The notes beneath the pieces are model-generated. The model was not told where the DNA came from. It did no database searches and saw only the letters and a program-made list of their open reading frames with translations. The translations under genes and the position numbers were made by a program. From assembly GCA_009801015.1 (NCBI GenBank), contig VHZZ01000023.1, positions 220,682-249,579 on the forward strand: a stretch of 28,898 nt of DNA. Direction: 5' to 3'. This document shows, piece after piece, positions 1 through 12,808 of this stretch; positions within the stretch are counted from its first letter, which is position 1; every line of letters starts with the position of its first letter. This stretch comes from Silene noctiflora. Its lineage: Eukaryota; Streptophyta; Magnoliopsida; Caryophyllales; Caryophyllaceae.

Positions 1-883
1 CAAAATTAAAAACTTAAGGTAATATTTATGAAAATGAGGTAAATANTAGGTAGTTTTTCACAAAAAACTCATAATAATAAGACAAATTGTTCTACTTTCT
101 AGACAACTCAAGCGATATATTTTACCATTAAAATGGATATTATCTAATAAAAACTTGTGTATTTTTAAAGCATCGACTTCTAATTTTGAAGGTTTAATAC
201 TTATATTTATATGATGAATTGATGAATACTCTACATGTCTTAATTATAAGGCAAGGTGTAATATATTCATTAATGAGATGCAAAATAATGAATTGAATAA
301 ATATGTGTTGATATTTTCAATACGTCTTTGTATTTTTCGTACAAAAAGTATCATGAAAGCTTTCAGATATTCCGTCGAAGTATTAATGGTAATGTTGTTT
401 ACTTGTCGGTATTAACATCGTTACTTTCGGGAGTTTTTTTTTTCCCACTAGTAGAATCTAGTTAATTTCTTCGTTTTTTTACCATGCATCAAAAGCATCG
501 TATTTGCATATGGATTTTAAACAGTGTCATAGACTCACAGACTCGGTGTCTAGTCTCGTAGAGGAGTGAAAGATTAATATTTGATGTTAAATACTCTTGT
601 AGTGAAAGATTAATATTTTAAACAACCGCGAAATATTTTAAACCGCGAAATGAGTAGAAAACTATAGCACTATAAGTCCGAGACAAATAGTACATAACTC
701 ATCATAGTTTTATTTTTTACCAGTTATGGTAACATTTTTTCAGGAGTATATAGTTGCTTCTACTTCTTTATACTAGCCCGGAGCGTACATAAGATCGCGA
801 GGGCTAAATATTTTAACAGCGATTTGTTCCTTCACATATTTTTAAATATATTACGTAAATTATACTCCATGTTATTTGCTGAT
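1..883. other. AT-rich 3' flank of the CYP78A gene, no gene seen
   Basis: No coding frame or TE structure recognised. An 18-bp word (AGTGAAAGATTAATATTT, the first copy with one mismatch) and an 11-bp word (AACCGCGAAAT) each occur twice between about 565 and 655, a small local duplication. Base 46 is an N. Confidence 0.5.
709..714 (-). terminator. Possible polyadenylation signal of the CYP78A gene
   Basis: AATAAA on the minus strand, about 170 bp past the TAA stop, in an AT-rich 3' flank. Plant poly(A) signals are loose, so this is only a candidate. Confidence 0.35.
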
Positions 884-3800
884 TTATATCTTCGTTTTGC
901 TGCTGGAACGAGGAACGGTGTAGCAAATCAGCGGCTTCTTCATTTCAAGAGAGAGCCTCAAACGCTCTGAAAGGTCTACAGGTTGGGCCGGCATCCATTT
1001 GAATTCGTGTAGCATACGGGCCAACCATAAATGAACTGTGGCCAACCCCAAAGCCCTTCCAGGACACACTCTGCGACCCGACCCAAACGGTGCAAGCCTT
1101 AGGTCTGAACCCATAATCATAACATCCTCATCCATGAACCTGGAAGGCTTAAAGGTCCATGGGTCCTTCCAAATGGTTGGATCATGGGTTATGGCCCACA
1201 TGTTCACCATTGCGGTTGTGCCAGCTGGGATCATGACCTTGTCGATGTAGACATCATGGATGGCTAAGCGGGACCAGGAAAGCAATGGGCCAGGTGGGTG
1301 CATCCTAAGCACCTCCTTGACTATGGCCTGAAGGTAGGGAAGGTTTTGGATGTCAGAATCTTGGACAGCTTTGTCGGTCCCAACACACGAGTCCAGCTCC
1401 TCTTGAGCCTTTGCTTGGATATCGGGGTGCATAGTCATTCTAGCCATGATCCATTCAAGGAGGGTAGCTACTGTGTCCGCTCCTCTAAATACTGTTTCCT
1501 GTACATCACATAGATACGACATAAGAATAGAGTATTACTCGGTACTCCCATTATATTATGCTAAGGGATTACTGTATTAGAGAGCCTTCAGAAATACAGT
1601 TATCCAAAACATGAACTGTCAGTACCCATGATATGATGGATGAAAATATAGCATAGTATGAACTACGAAGAATATATTTACTACTTCTATCCAAGTATTT
1701 GTATGAAAAGTTAGTGGACTGAAGATAGTGACAACATAAATGGGTCTACCACTGTCCACTTCTACATCAACTCCTTAGATCTGTAAGGGTTGATTTACTT
1801 TACTCGGATATCTCAAGTTTGATTCCCTAAAAACTTTGAAGCGACAGTTTTGTCATCCTATGACCTTATGTAGCTCAAATCTAAACAACCTAAATAATTC
1901 AACCGAAAAAAGAAAGAATTGAAGGGGGGAAAGTGCATGCCTAAGAACCTTAAAAATGAATCACCAAACAAATGAAGTCAACTGGTCTTATAGATTAAGA
2001 ACAAAGCTATAAACAGAGCACAAGACTTTTAGCTCATCACCAAAGATGGAGGAAATGAGTTAAAAACATTCCTAATGGCAGGATCCTTCATTGTAGTAAT
2101 CTTCGCGACTAATCATGGAAATTACTTAATTGTCCCAATAAATTGAGAAAACAAGGTTTTTATTTTTATTTTTTTTATTTTTAAAAAGAAGGGTCATGCA
2201 AAGGGTGAAAATCAATGGGGAAGATTTTGGATTAGTAAGTGCCTAAGTGGGGAAACAAAATGAGTGCTAGATAAAGTAACGTGGATGAAACAAATCCAGC
2301 TTATCATCAAAGACAGTACTAAACAAAGGAGTACTTGAAAAAGTAACATGAATGAAAACAAAGATCAGGTAAAAATATCATCGAGAAATCAGAAATGCGT
2401 GATAACATATGAGCATGAAACAAAGATAACAGGACACCTGTACTTTACTAAGAACAGAAAGGATCAAAAAGGAAAAGGATAGGAGAACATAAAACTTTAG
2501 ATCACCACATAATTACTAAAATGCTACCCTTCGTAAAAAGGTTTATTTCTTCTTTAGCCCTGTTTTTTAAGTAATTTCGTTATCTACTCTTTGAAGATAT
2601 ATTATCTACTCTTTGAAGAAATATCTTCTCATGATATCCACAATAGATAATGCTGAACATGTCACTGAGTTTTCCTCCCTTAACTGATTAATGTTGTCAT
2701 ACACTCATACTTTTGTCATTGCCAACAACGAAAGTGCCACTAATCTATCAGTATTCAGAAATGTCACTATTTCAGTTGCATCACAGACTCACAGTTATAT
2801 AAATTGTAGCCAACATTACAAGGTGATATTTTAAACTTTTCGGGTAAAGTTTGCTTCGTGTTTACTTTTTATTAGTATATTACTTCAACTTGAGTTGTTT
2901 CGTTGTCAACATAATACTTCTTCTGAAATGATACGACCCTTCTACCCTTCACTATAGACTAAAAATATAAGTTACTTTTAATAAAATAGTCTGGACTAGT
3001 AACTTCAACACACTCGGGTCTGACATAACTTAATTTAACTAGTTTAAATTTTCTTCGTGTTTCGCATACTGTAAATCTTACTGGACTCTTGTAGAAGTAT
3101 AACTTTGATAAGGTAAGATAGACATCAAGTGTTAACTGTTGAGAGTTCTTACCCACAAGACAGCCACCATATCAGAATCACTTAGTTTTTCTTCATCAGG
3201 CAAAGATAGCATCACACTGAGGTAGTCATTTTTATTTTTAAAGTCTCCATTAGTTCTCCTCTCTATAACAATCTTTCCTAAAAGTTCATTGACCTTGGAA
3301 GACAATTTATTGCACCTCCTTTTAACTCCATTAAAGTCCAAGAAACCTAGTGAGAAATAGTCTTCCAAATTAAACTCAGATATCAGTTCATATCCTTCCC
3401 TAACCATCAATCCTAACTTCTCACCCTCACTACCCAAATTACTTCCAAAAACACTTTCTAACATGTTTTTCAATGAAACTTCTTGCAACATCCCTCTCAA
3501 CTTCACAACTCCTCTCACTTTCATCTCTTTTGATACATTTCCTGCCATCTCAACTGCTAGGCATTGTCGGACACCTTCGAGGCTAGAGATTCTCCTAGGA
3601 GAAAACATGTGGGTGGCAGCTATCCTCCTAAGGTGGCGCCAATATGTACCGGCGGGAGCAAACCCAATGGCTCGTTCAAACATGAGCAAACGAGCTGATG
3701 CTTTTATGGGTCGGTCCGAGAATGAGGATGAGGACAAGATTTCCTTGGCAGTTTCAGGGTCACTACTGATAATCACTGGGGTAGTGCCCAGGCTCAATGA

Positions 3801-4100
3801 CATGAGACGGGTGCAACCCAAGGAACTAGCCATGCTAGCTAGTTTACGGTGGGCGAGAGCACCCATTTCAGGTAGTGACCCCACTATGGGCCAACCTAGA
3901 GGACCTTTGAGCTCTGCAGAGGAGTTTAGGCCGTGCCTTCTCCATGCAAAGCCTCCAGGGACTAACCAAAAGTGCAGTAAGCAATAGACAAAAGAGAAAA
4001 GGGAGAAAAGGGTGATAAGGGCATAACAAGTTTGCTGGGTAGTTTCAAGACAAAGATTTAGAAGAGGTAGATTAGGCAGAATGGAGTTCATAATTATCAT
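884..4100 (-). CDS. Cytochrome P450, CYP78A family (KLUH-like), complete, two exons
   Basis: Exon 1 is 4100-3153 (316 codons) and exon 2 is 1498-884 (204 codons plus TAA), giving 520 aa, normal for the family. The single phase-0 intron (donor TGG|GTAAG, acceptor TACAG|GAA) lies just before the I helix. Visible parts: N-terminal membrane anchor at about residues 25-46; hinge GPLGWPIVG (66-74); C-helix WRHLRR (154-159); I-helix FRGADT (320-325); ExxR as EVLR (378-381); PSRF in place of the usual PERF (434-437); and heme loop [10 protein letters not shown] (454-463) with Cys461 as the heme ligand. CYP78A enzymes are ER-anchored monooxygenases that promote organ and seed growth, probably by making a mobile signal; their native substrate is unknown. 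The start is the first Met of the open frame; Met4 is an alternative. No frameshift or missing catalytic residue is seen. Family assignment is firm; the member number within CYP78A is not. Confidence 0.93.
1499..3152 (-). other. Intron of the CYP78A gene
   Basis: 1654 bp with canonical GT-AG ends. It holds a 22-bp tandem duplication at about 2581-2624 (TATCTACTCTTTGAAG word) and poly-T tracts near 2160. No nested gene is visible. Confidence 0.85.
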
Positions 4101-4212
4101 AGTCTGAGCAGAGTAAAGAGAGGGTTAGATAGTAAAGTTCTTCAAAGCTTATAGAACTGTCTCAACTTTTGAGTTGGAACTTTGCTGTGAGGATAGAGCA
4201 TGTAGAATGGTT

Positions 4213-4220
4213 TATTTATA
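4213..4220 (-). promoter_or_regulatory. TATA box of the CYP78A gene
   Basis: On the minus strand this reads TATAAATA, 113 bp upstream of the ATG. It predicts a transcription start near 4180-4190 and a 5' UTR of about 80-90 nt. It is the best core-promoter match in the 300 bp upstream. Confidence 0.6.
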
Positions 4221-5057
4221 GATATACCAGCCTACAACAGTAACACAGTAAGTAGTATAAGGAAGTTGGTAGCTGGAACTTTAACCTCTATGTTTTCAAC
4301 TTTTTTCCTTTTTTGGGGGGTTGGAAGGGGGTAGCTAGATAAATTAAGTCCACTTTCCACTTTTCACCAAAATCAAACAGATTTCCCTTTGATACTTGTT
4401 ATAACACTCTTCAGGAATTGTTTGCGTGGAATTTATTAAAAATAAATGAGAAAAAATTCTCATTCTCTCTTTTCTATTTTGGCAGATATATTATTTAATT
4501 GGGTGAGAAAAACACTAAATATTACGGAGTATATTATTCAATTTATATAAATACTGTAATTAGAAAACATCTAGCAAGTTAACAATCATAAAAAAATCCC
4601 TAGGATTACCTGAAAATCAACAGGTTTTTCATCATATAGCAAAAATTATAAGATTGAAGATTTTCCATTGTGTTGGTGTTTTACTCTACAGTTTGTCACA
4701 AAATCCCTCTGAATAATAGAAAGTGTTTAGGAGTTAGGACCACCCTAAAATACACAAAAGGAAAAATTACTCATAAAACACCATAATTAAAATATCATGA
4801 TGATAGACTATCAAAAAAACATAGCATGTAATATCGAAAGACTGCATTAGTGTCCCTCCGTCTCAGCTATCCTTGGGCAAAGAAGAACCATGCACATCAA
4901 AAACTGCCATAAAAAGTTGACGCAGCAACAATGCGTAAAAAACAGATAAATTTCCTTTCTCCATTCATACGTATCAATAAATTATGCATATACTGAAAAT
5001 ATAAAATATGTTGTCAGGATTACCATTAAAAAACTCAGAGATATATAAAGCACTTTA
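4221..5057. other. Intergenic, upstream of the CYP78A gene
   Basis: AT-rich, no gene recognised. Short words ACGGAGTATAT (about 4523) and GTCCCTCCGTCTCA (about 4851) look like leftover Stowaway ends, but no paired TIR was found for either. Confidence 0.4.
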
Positions 5058-5517
5058 GCACCTTGTTTGGTTCACTCATGCACGGTTAGGGTTTAACTTA
5101 CCTTCAACAAGTTTTACCATTTTCTATTAACTAACGCTTTGATGTTGGTGGTGAAAATTCTAAGATTAGCCGTAACTTAAGTAAAATCAGTGACATTCAC
5201 CTAACCTCTCCATCTTAATCCACACATAAGGTAACGCTGCATTCAATGTGAAATTACTTTTTAAGAGTGGTTAATCTTTCTTTTAACCTTATTAGGTTCA
5301 CTTTTTCTTGGGGCAAGGAAGATTAAAACTTAACCTAAGTTTGCCTTGCTTCACCAATTTAGCAATTTCTGATAACCGTGAAATAGGTGGTGAAACTAGG
5401 TGAGATTTTATTTAAATAAGTCAAGTGAATAACAAAGATACTAATATTTACCTAACCTAACCTAGATAAGATAGGTGTCATTAACCTAATCACTTTCACC
5501 TCAAATACAAATAAGGC
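5058..5517. mobile_element. Tourist/Harbinger-like MITE
   Basis: The ends CACCTTGTTTGGTT at the left and the complement of CAAATAAGG at the right form imperfect inverted repeats of the GGCCTTGTTTGGTT type. TTA occurs directly on both sides (5055-5057 and 5518-5520), the 3-bp target duplication expected for PIF/Harbinger MITEs. The interior repeats CCTAACC and AGGTGA-like words and has no ORF. The TIRs are diverged, so the call is moderate. Confidence 0.5.
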
Positions 5518-5667
5518 TTAAGTGTAAAAATCAAGACAGAAGACCGACCACATCCTTAACAATAATGTATTCAAAGAGAAACGGAAATACGGCATTTTTT
5601 AACATTCTAAGCAAAGCCGCAAGTGAATTCAGACAACTTGACAATTTGAAGTGCATGAAATTGATAC

Positions 5668-5757
5668 CTGCAGAAGTGAGAAGCTTATTCTGTCCCACAA
5701 TGTCCACGTTCTAGTTTCAGATCCATATTTCTGCTTGGCGCATGTAATCTTCTGGAC
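5668..5757 (-). other. Exon-like 90-nt segment, minus strand
   Basis: On the minus strand an acceptor (ATGTAG|GTCC) and a donor (CTGCAG|GTATC) bound exactly 90 nt that is less AT-rich than its flanks. One frame is open throughout; the two others end in a stop inside. Joined in phase 1 to the similar segment at 8640-8729, one reading would end ...EDYMRQAEIW then stop. The product is not recognised, and it may be a UTR or non-coding RNA exon. Confidence 0.3.
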
Positions 5758-6979
5758 CTACATGAGTAACACAACTTTGTCAGTACAAGGATTACTATTT
5801 CATTCAGCTAGCTACTAATTGAGGGAACCATATCTTCATGTCTAGTACTCTAGTGTCTCCCATCATTTAGCCATTCAGAGCAGAAGGTTTGCATGTTAGG
5901 ACCTGTTTGCAAATGAAATTCTAAAGTTCAGCAGAATACAAATCCGACACAAACTAATTATACAAAGGTATCGCATGTCTATCACGCTTCACGTGCACTA
6001 ATTGTAGCCTTGTAGGTTATGCCGCTCCGGAGATAACATCACGGAATAATAAAACCTTACGTGCTCCTTCATAGATAAACCGCAAAAATCACCCCCACTA
6101 GTAACCCTTTTATCAATAAAGCCACAAAGAGTAGGGTTTGGCTTAAAAATCGGAACTATGATACCATATACCCATAAGACCATAACTAAAACTCTTATAC
6201 CACAGACCGCACCAAGTAATCCAAAATAGAATAGATGGATACTGATTAAATTTCAATGTAAGCAAGAAACCTCGACAAACTCTCCACAAATTTCCTCTGA
6301 CCTCGAACCTTCATTTTTTTAGAGTCAAGCTTTCTCTTCACCATAGCTTGAAATCACATAAATATTTTCCTTTGACAGTCAAGCTTCACAAGAGCATTTT
6401 GATAGATGGTTAACATATCATTTTTTACTGTTTTACATGTCTTTACACTTCAATTGACAGAATCATATTACAGTTCATGTTAGCAAACACCAAAACATTT
6501 GGCTAATAGAGGTTTGTAGGTGATGGTGGTGTCACAATTGTTCTTGTCGTCGAACTTTACAAAAGCAAGACATAAGCAAATGCACACACTCAACAACCTG
6601 GCAAACTTGAACCATCTTAAATTAGCGAACACTGTCTTCTTTTTGGGGAAGGACAACTCTATGGAGACAGTTTCCATAGCATACATCTATTGTACCATAC
6701 AAATATGCAATACCCTGAGAGCCAACATTACTATACAATGCTTGCCCCTCTTGAGCAATACCTTCCTCTTCTGCCTAATCTCGTCTTAAAGTTTACTTAG
6801 TGAAACATAAAGGTCATTAACACATAGGCTGTTGCGTCTTATTTAGTTTGGAGCTTGAAAGCGTAAGATGTGTTTAGCATGCCTTGCCACTTTTGTTATT
6901 GGCATACCTCTAATGTTAATTGTTGGCAGCATCCTACTTAGGCAACTGACTGTAAGTTTCTCTACCCTATCCCTCTATT

Positions 6980-7071
6980 AAATGACTGCAAGCAGGATAG
7001 AGGCAAGAGAGCAGAGACAGACACTTGAGCAATTGCTGTATGTGCTGTCATTGCCTATTGGCAGTCATTTT
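6980..7071. repeat. Imperfect hairpin
   Basis: AAATGACTGC at 6980-6989 pairs exactly with GCAGTCATTT at 7061-7070. Inner blocks (ATAGAGGCAA with TTGCCTAT, ACAG with CTGT) extend an imperfect stem of about 27 bp. It matches no known miRNA that I can recall, and is probably a small foldback element. Confidence 0.35.
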
Positions 7072-8639
7072 ATGCCAGCGCTCAAAGAATTATTCCATTT
7101 TGTTGACATGGAACTTCACCTAAGACTCAATTAGATCAGTTCTAAACTCTATATGTGATTGTTTTGAAAAAATACTCTAAAAATTGGAAAATTAGCAAAA
7201 GGACTTTTAAATACACCGTATTTGTTATCAAACCTATCTTTGTGGAATTTAGGTTCACTTACAACTTACAAGGATTATCAAACTTGGCTACATAGTTTAG
7301 CAGTACTGTACATGTACAAATCAGGTGAAAAACCAATGGTAGAGCGAGGGGTGTAGAGGTTGCAGGTTGCAGCCCCTCAGAGAAATGATATATAGGTAAT
7401 TATTTACAAATTCGCCCCCCTCCATCCAAATGGGAAAAAAAAAAATCCATGTTTTATCCCACATAGAATCTTGTCTCCACCACTAAAATAAACCTTTGTA
7501 CTAGATAAGATGGCATTAGAGTTTTGCATCTTCAAAGCAATTACTAACCAATGGGCTAGAAATGGAAGGAAAGGTAAATCAAACTACGAATGAGTGGAAG
7601 GCCATAGAAACATGTGTTTGCAATTTAAATTAGACTTCGAATAACTCGAATTTGTCTCAGCAACTGTTAATTTCAACATTTTCACAATTTAATTTCTTGG
7701 TCATGTTTAACATTATAAATTACAAGGAATATTTAACATTACAATTCAGTTGCGGTTTGAGAAAAGAGCAAATCAAAAAGTAGATTGAAGGTCAGAGTGT
7801 TGGCATATGAAGGAGTCAAAAATAGTTGTTCAGAGCTTAGGCCTAAATAAGCTCATCATATTGATACCAAATAAAGAAGATGTGTCTTCATATTTTATTA
7901 AGACTTCTTTTGTGGTCAGATAGTGAGACACGATGCTCCTGAATTAATAAATAGAATAAGATGGTCTAGCCCAGCAAATGAAAAGATTAGCTATGAGAGT
8001 AGAGCATAATAGTAAATCTCATAGGAGTATGATATGCCAAAGAAAGAAAAATTGAAAACACTTTTTAAAAAAAAGGCACCCTTCTAATAACCCACTTAAC
8101 TAGTTGGCAGACACTAAGAGAAATTTTTTTACTTTGGAGAACTTAATGGCATAAGGCACTAACGTAAGATCCAATGAAACATTAAACACACACCCTAGAC
8201 AGAAAATACATGTGCATTTTCTGCAAGCAAAATGTGAAACAAATTTGATTAGTACCCACAACCCACTTCAAACTTGTAAAGCTAATTATGGTTCCACTGA
8301 AATGTGAACAATGGCATAAGAATGTTGTCATTTCATATACTGAAACAGCAGCAATAAGCCAATAACAGTAAAGCCTCGGTCGCAAAATAATTTGGGGTTT
8401 ACTAGTACAAACCAACAAAATCGTCGCTATTAGGGAATGATGATGATGTATCTCTACATAAAATCAGCTAACATGAAAACGATTAATTAAGCGACCAAGT
8501 AGTTTATTACTATATCATGAACAAGATCATAAAGATCTTTGACGGTAAGCAACAAATGGCATGAAACTGCATATATATAGATTATAGCCATATCCTACTT
8601 AAGTAGAAATAATAAAAAGAGATTAATATCTGACAACAC

Positions 8640-8729
8640 CTTGATATGGAAACCAAGATGTATGATAGCAGAATCCAGTAGAATATCTGCAGTAACAGTT
8701 CACTCTCTGCTTTCTGGCAAAACTGGGAC
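8640..8729 (-). other. Exon-like 90-nt segment, minus strand
   Basis: The minus strand has a good acceptor (TCTCTTTGCAG|GTCCC) and a donor (ATCAAG|GTGTTG) exactly 90 nt apart. Two of the three frames are open. One gives a hydrophobic stretch (LLLQIFYWILLSYILV), which would suit a membrane segment. It could join the segment at 5668-5757 with matching phase. No family recognised. Confidence 0.3.
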
Positions 8730-11700
8730 CTGCAAAGAGATGCACAGCATGCACAAGTATAGGACCACGAAATCTCCAATAATCAATACGAGAAAAGAAG
8801 AGGGCACGTGGACAATTTATCTTCCGTAGAACCTAATACTATCAATGTTAAAACTAAAATCATGAATACGTAACTTTAACAAAAGTATCACAATGACAAA
8901 TGAAAATAGACCCACTGACTCCCAAGTACCTGGACATCCTTACAACTATAGGACAGAAGTCCGAATGTTCAGGTCCACAAAAGAGAAATGCAAAATGTTT
9001 AAAACCCAGTAGAACAGTGATCCGCTTCAAGCCAGTGAAAAAAATAAAAATTTGCATGCAAAAAGTAAAGTATATTGCAGGAAAAATTATTAAAAAGGAC
9101 TTTTGGGAGTGGAAGTGGCTGCGCATGAATATAAAATGGCAGATTGATCAAAGTGGAATGCTGCGTTAACTCCTCGTAGATTATTGCATACTACAAGCCA
9201 ACATCCAAGGGGCCAATTTCAAATAGCAAGTAGGTTAACTAGGGCGTGAGAAAGGGAAGGGTACTGAAACTAATTTTTTCAGTCTGGTAAGATTTCTTTC
9301 TATTAAAAGTAAAGAGACAAGAAAGAATCTCCCAGCCATTCAACTACCCCTTACCCTTCATAGAAAGTCAATGACAATTTGCTGAATTAAAGAACAGGAT
9401 TAATGATTGGCTATATTAATAAATAAAACAGCTATGTATTAAATATTAATTTCTTAAGATGACACTAGAAATTTCTGTAGGTCGGCAAGTTTGGTGGACT
9501 AGTTTTTTCTCCCCTACAAAATTAGTTGTCACAAAAACACAAATTCATGTACAACCAGCACATTAAGCATATAATTTATAGAAGAATATATGTTTTGGCT
9601 GGTCTCGCAAGTGAGAATGTCTCGTATAAGACATCGATTAGAATTCACACATTTCATAATTCACATGTTAGTGGTCCAGATGCTCTTTGCACAATAACGC
9701 ATACGTAGAAACATCAACAATACCCATTTATGTTGCTCGGAGCCTTCATTTGTCCTCAATTACATCATGAACATTTGACACTCGACATGGGTACAAATTG
9801 CATCATTGTAGGATAAAACATGAGAAAAACAAAATAGAGTATAAAAAGCCACTCACCCATGTCGTATTCTTGTAGTTTTTTTCCTGAAAGTTGTAAGATA
9901 ATTTTAGTTGAATCCGAACAAAATGGTACTAAGTATCAGCCACAACATCGCATTGTGTCCAAGTCATCTAGGTTTTAAAGGTTACACAGCCGCATTTTGA
10001 GGCAGATCACTTTTGTAACACAATAACATAGATCAAATCAAGACAACAGATTCCAAAATCAAGTGTCGACCGAGATTTGTACCATGTTAGGACATAGCTG
10101 CTAAAATCAAACAGAGTTCGGTAGGTCCAACGGTGAGATGTGAATTGTGAACACTACAAAGAGTCTCAGGCCCTTAACATGAAAGGATAATACTTCTCTT
10201 AGGACCTATGAACTTCAGCAATTTGACTACAAATCAGTGGAAAGGACAGGTTTGGCAAGATTTATAGTCACAGTTAATACATAGCTCAAGCCTCAAGAGA
10301 CCACCGGCTGACCGTTCAGAAGCTAAATATTACGGATAAAAGCAAATCGCATCAATGTCAAGAATTATAATGAAAAAAGTGATCTTGTGCCCTGTATGGG
10401 TACAAAATATAGTACACTTTGGACACATGACATCGAAACTCAAGATAAGATCTAATTCAGTAGTGTAGTCTGATTCCAGAGACATGCTTAAGCAAGAAGT
10501 AATTACTATAATATAATCTGATAAAACTATTGCTCAAATATAAAATAAGGTCGGCTAGAATCTATGGTCAGAAATAACAATGAATTGATAAAGACATGTA
10601 TTTAAAAAAAAAAAAAAAAAAAAAATTAAAAAAAATAAAAGGACCAATAGACATTTGACACTGAATATCATCAAAACAGAAACGTTTAAGTGAATGGACA
10701 AATATTCATAGGCAAGGGATATAAAATATTTTCTCAAAAGCTTAATGCATTGTCCTCCCTTTTTCTGCATATCTTCAAAGTGATATAATACTACAGCATA
10801 TCCCAATTAAAATACTTATCTAACTGAAGCCATATGTTCTATATTATTAGACAGTCTTGTATATTCAGGAAAAAAAGCAAAAGCAGTAATCTAAGTGGAT
10901 AGAGATTTCTATAACGAGTCTACATTAATAAGTGAATGTTTCACGACGAAAAGATAGAAACTATAATCAATAGAGAAGTGTTTATGAGGCACTATAACAA
11001 TCTAGATATCCATCCCCAAAAGATTTGGGTATAAGTTACAAAAACTAATTGACATCATCAGGGACAAAAGTCCAATCAATTTAAAGACAAGGTCAGGTGA
11101 ACATTTTTTCTACAAGTAGTTTATAGAAGCATGGCTATGGAAACGAGTAACAACAAGACTGACATAGCAACAATTTCACATGTGAAATGGCAAAGCCTTG
11201 CACAAATTCTGACCCAAGTACTCTAGAACTAGAAGTTCATAATGACTGCATTTGGCTTCAGCAACCAAGTAAAATGAACGGTAGTTTACTTACTCACGCA
11301 TATAAGACAGTCTATACATATATTTCCAAATCCCTATCGTCCACCAGCTCATTTTGTGAAAATAGTTGCTAGAGTATGGTGAGCAGGTTGTGAATATAGA
11401 AACTATGAAAACAAATGTTTTGTAGCGAGATTGCAATAGAACAAGAGCAAGAGTACACCCAATGCCTTGTTTAAAACATAGACATGCTATTTTTCAATGA
11501 CCATAACGAAAATTGTGTCACATTATAAGAGGTGCACAACATTTAACGAGTCATTTTGCTTGATTGCGACATATTTCAACGCAATAGATTAGTAAGTCAT
11601 TGACGCCATTGAAAGTGGAAAAGCTCACACTAAGGAATTAGACTGCTAACCCACAAAAAGAGTTTGTTGTTCAATGACTTGTCCTTAATTTTCATCGTGG

Positions 11701-12347
11701 ATTATCATCTCACAGAAAGGTCCGTTGGGGTGTAAGTGTATAACAGTTACATAGTTAGCAAGCACAATCTTAGGAGCTGAAAATTGCTATTACTAATTTC
11801 ATTCGCCCCGAAGGATATGAAAGCTGAAAAAAGGCGATAGAACCGAAAAATAACAAACTGATTTTAATGAACACCTTTTTCTTAACTATACAAAGATTCT
11901 CACAATATACACTGGTAAATCTCTAAGGTTTATCCCATTCCGCTATTAATTGATGAAACTAACATGCAACGCACTTGACTTGTACTGTCAGAAGACTCAG
12001 AACATATACTATCCTTAAAGGCTTAAACTAAATTCCATAAGCTGAGCTTGACTCACTACTCTTAGATTTTGAGTAAGAGGCATTAGATAAATCAAAACAT
12101 TGACCAGACATTCAGATATGAGTAACTGTCCTGAAACTAAAGTTTCACAAAGAGTCCTAAACGATTTGCAAGCTATTCTAGTTCCTATATCAATTGCAAG
12201 CTCATACGCCTGATATGGAGTACGCTTGCTTTGCATCCACAACGTGTTCAAAATAACTAATAAGACTAAAACAACATATGTTATACTGGACCAACAAAGT
12301 ACCAAAACTCTAACTCTTGTACCGGGGGAAGTCTATCCTAAGAACAA
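8730..12347. other. Gene-poor stretch, possibly intronic to a minus-strand transcript
   Basis: AT-rich with no convincing coding region. It contains a 22-A run at 10604-10625. Open frames of 60-96 codons at about 8860-9170 and 12015-12305 lack family similarity and paired splice sites. Confidence 0.4.
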
Positions 12348-12446
12348 CTCCCTTTGTCCCATACTCCCATTCATTTGTTTACCTGTTTTTATTTTTTATA
12401 AGAGATACTTTAATCAAAGGTAAACAAATGACTACGACAGAGGGAG
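12348..12446. mobile_element. Short Stowaway-like MITE
   Basis: The left end CTCCCTTTGTC and the right end (complement of GACAGAGGGAG) are inverted. They are followed inward by matching CATTTGTTTACC / GGTAAACAAATG arms. Flanking TA is present on the right (12447-12448), but the left flank reads AA, so the target duplication is only half preserved. 99 bp, no ORF. Confidence 0.55.
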
Positions 12447-12808
12447 TATTAGCTTAATTGCTGTAAGGAAAGTGCGAATGATTAACTAATCTTTCCAAGT
12501 TCATGCCCATCCATCTGTTGGGTTCTTCTTATAGGGTGTGTTCATAATCTGTTTTTCGATGTTTAAACACAGAAGAAAACAACGTGATTTACAAATGTTC
12601 CAAAACAAGTATTACAGGAGGATTATCCTACATTCAAGGTATTACCAGAACAATGTCTCGGATTGGAGATAGATTACCTCATAATTCACTCTACATTCAA
12701 CATTAATGATTTAACATCAGCTAATTAGGTATATGTAGTGCATGAGTCAAAATCCTTTCCATTTCTTTCCTCTCCCTATCCAATCCTTTTTCTATCTATT
12801 TCCTCTAA

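Larger units (their letters stand above)
5518..8639. other. Gene-poor stretch
   Basis: Apart from the exon-like segment at 5668-5757 and the hairpin at 6980-7071, nothing codes convincingly. Short open frames on both strands at about 6480-6790 overlap and match no family I know. Confidence 0.4.

Noticed and set aside
3463..3987. 174-codon plus-strand frame
   Set aside because: It is the antisense shadow of CYP78A exon 1, whose minus-strand reading has all P450 motifs.
6295..6320. B-box-like GGTTCGAGGTC on the minus strand, as a tRNA gene
   Set aside because: No A box or cloverleaf could be formed around it.
6480..6789. Overlapping 68- and 89-codon frames on opposite strands
   Set aside because: No recognisable family, no promoter or splice context; the length is expected by chance.
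8860..9169. Frames of 88-89 codons on both strands
   Set aside because: They mirror one another, match no family and lack gene context.
10604..10625. 22-A run as a retrogene or SINE tail
   Set aside because: No target duplication and no Pol III boxes or coding remnant upstream; it is probably a simple repeat.
12015..12305. 96-codon minus-strand frame
   Set aside because: The composition is hydrophobic without a clear helix pattern or homologue, and no paired splice sites were found.
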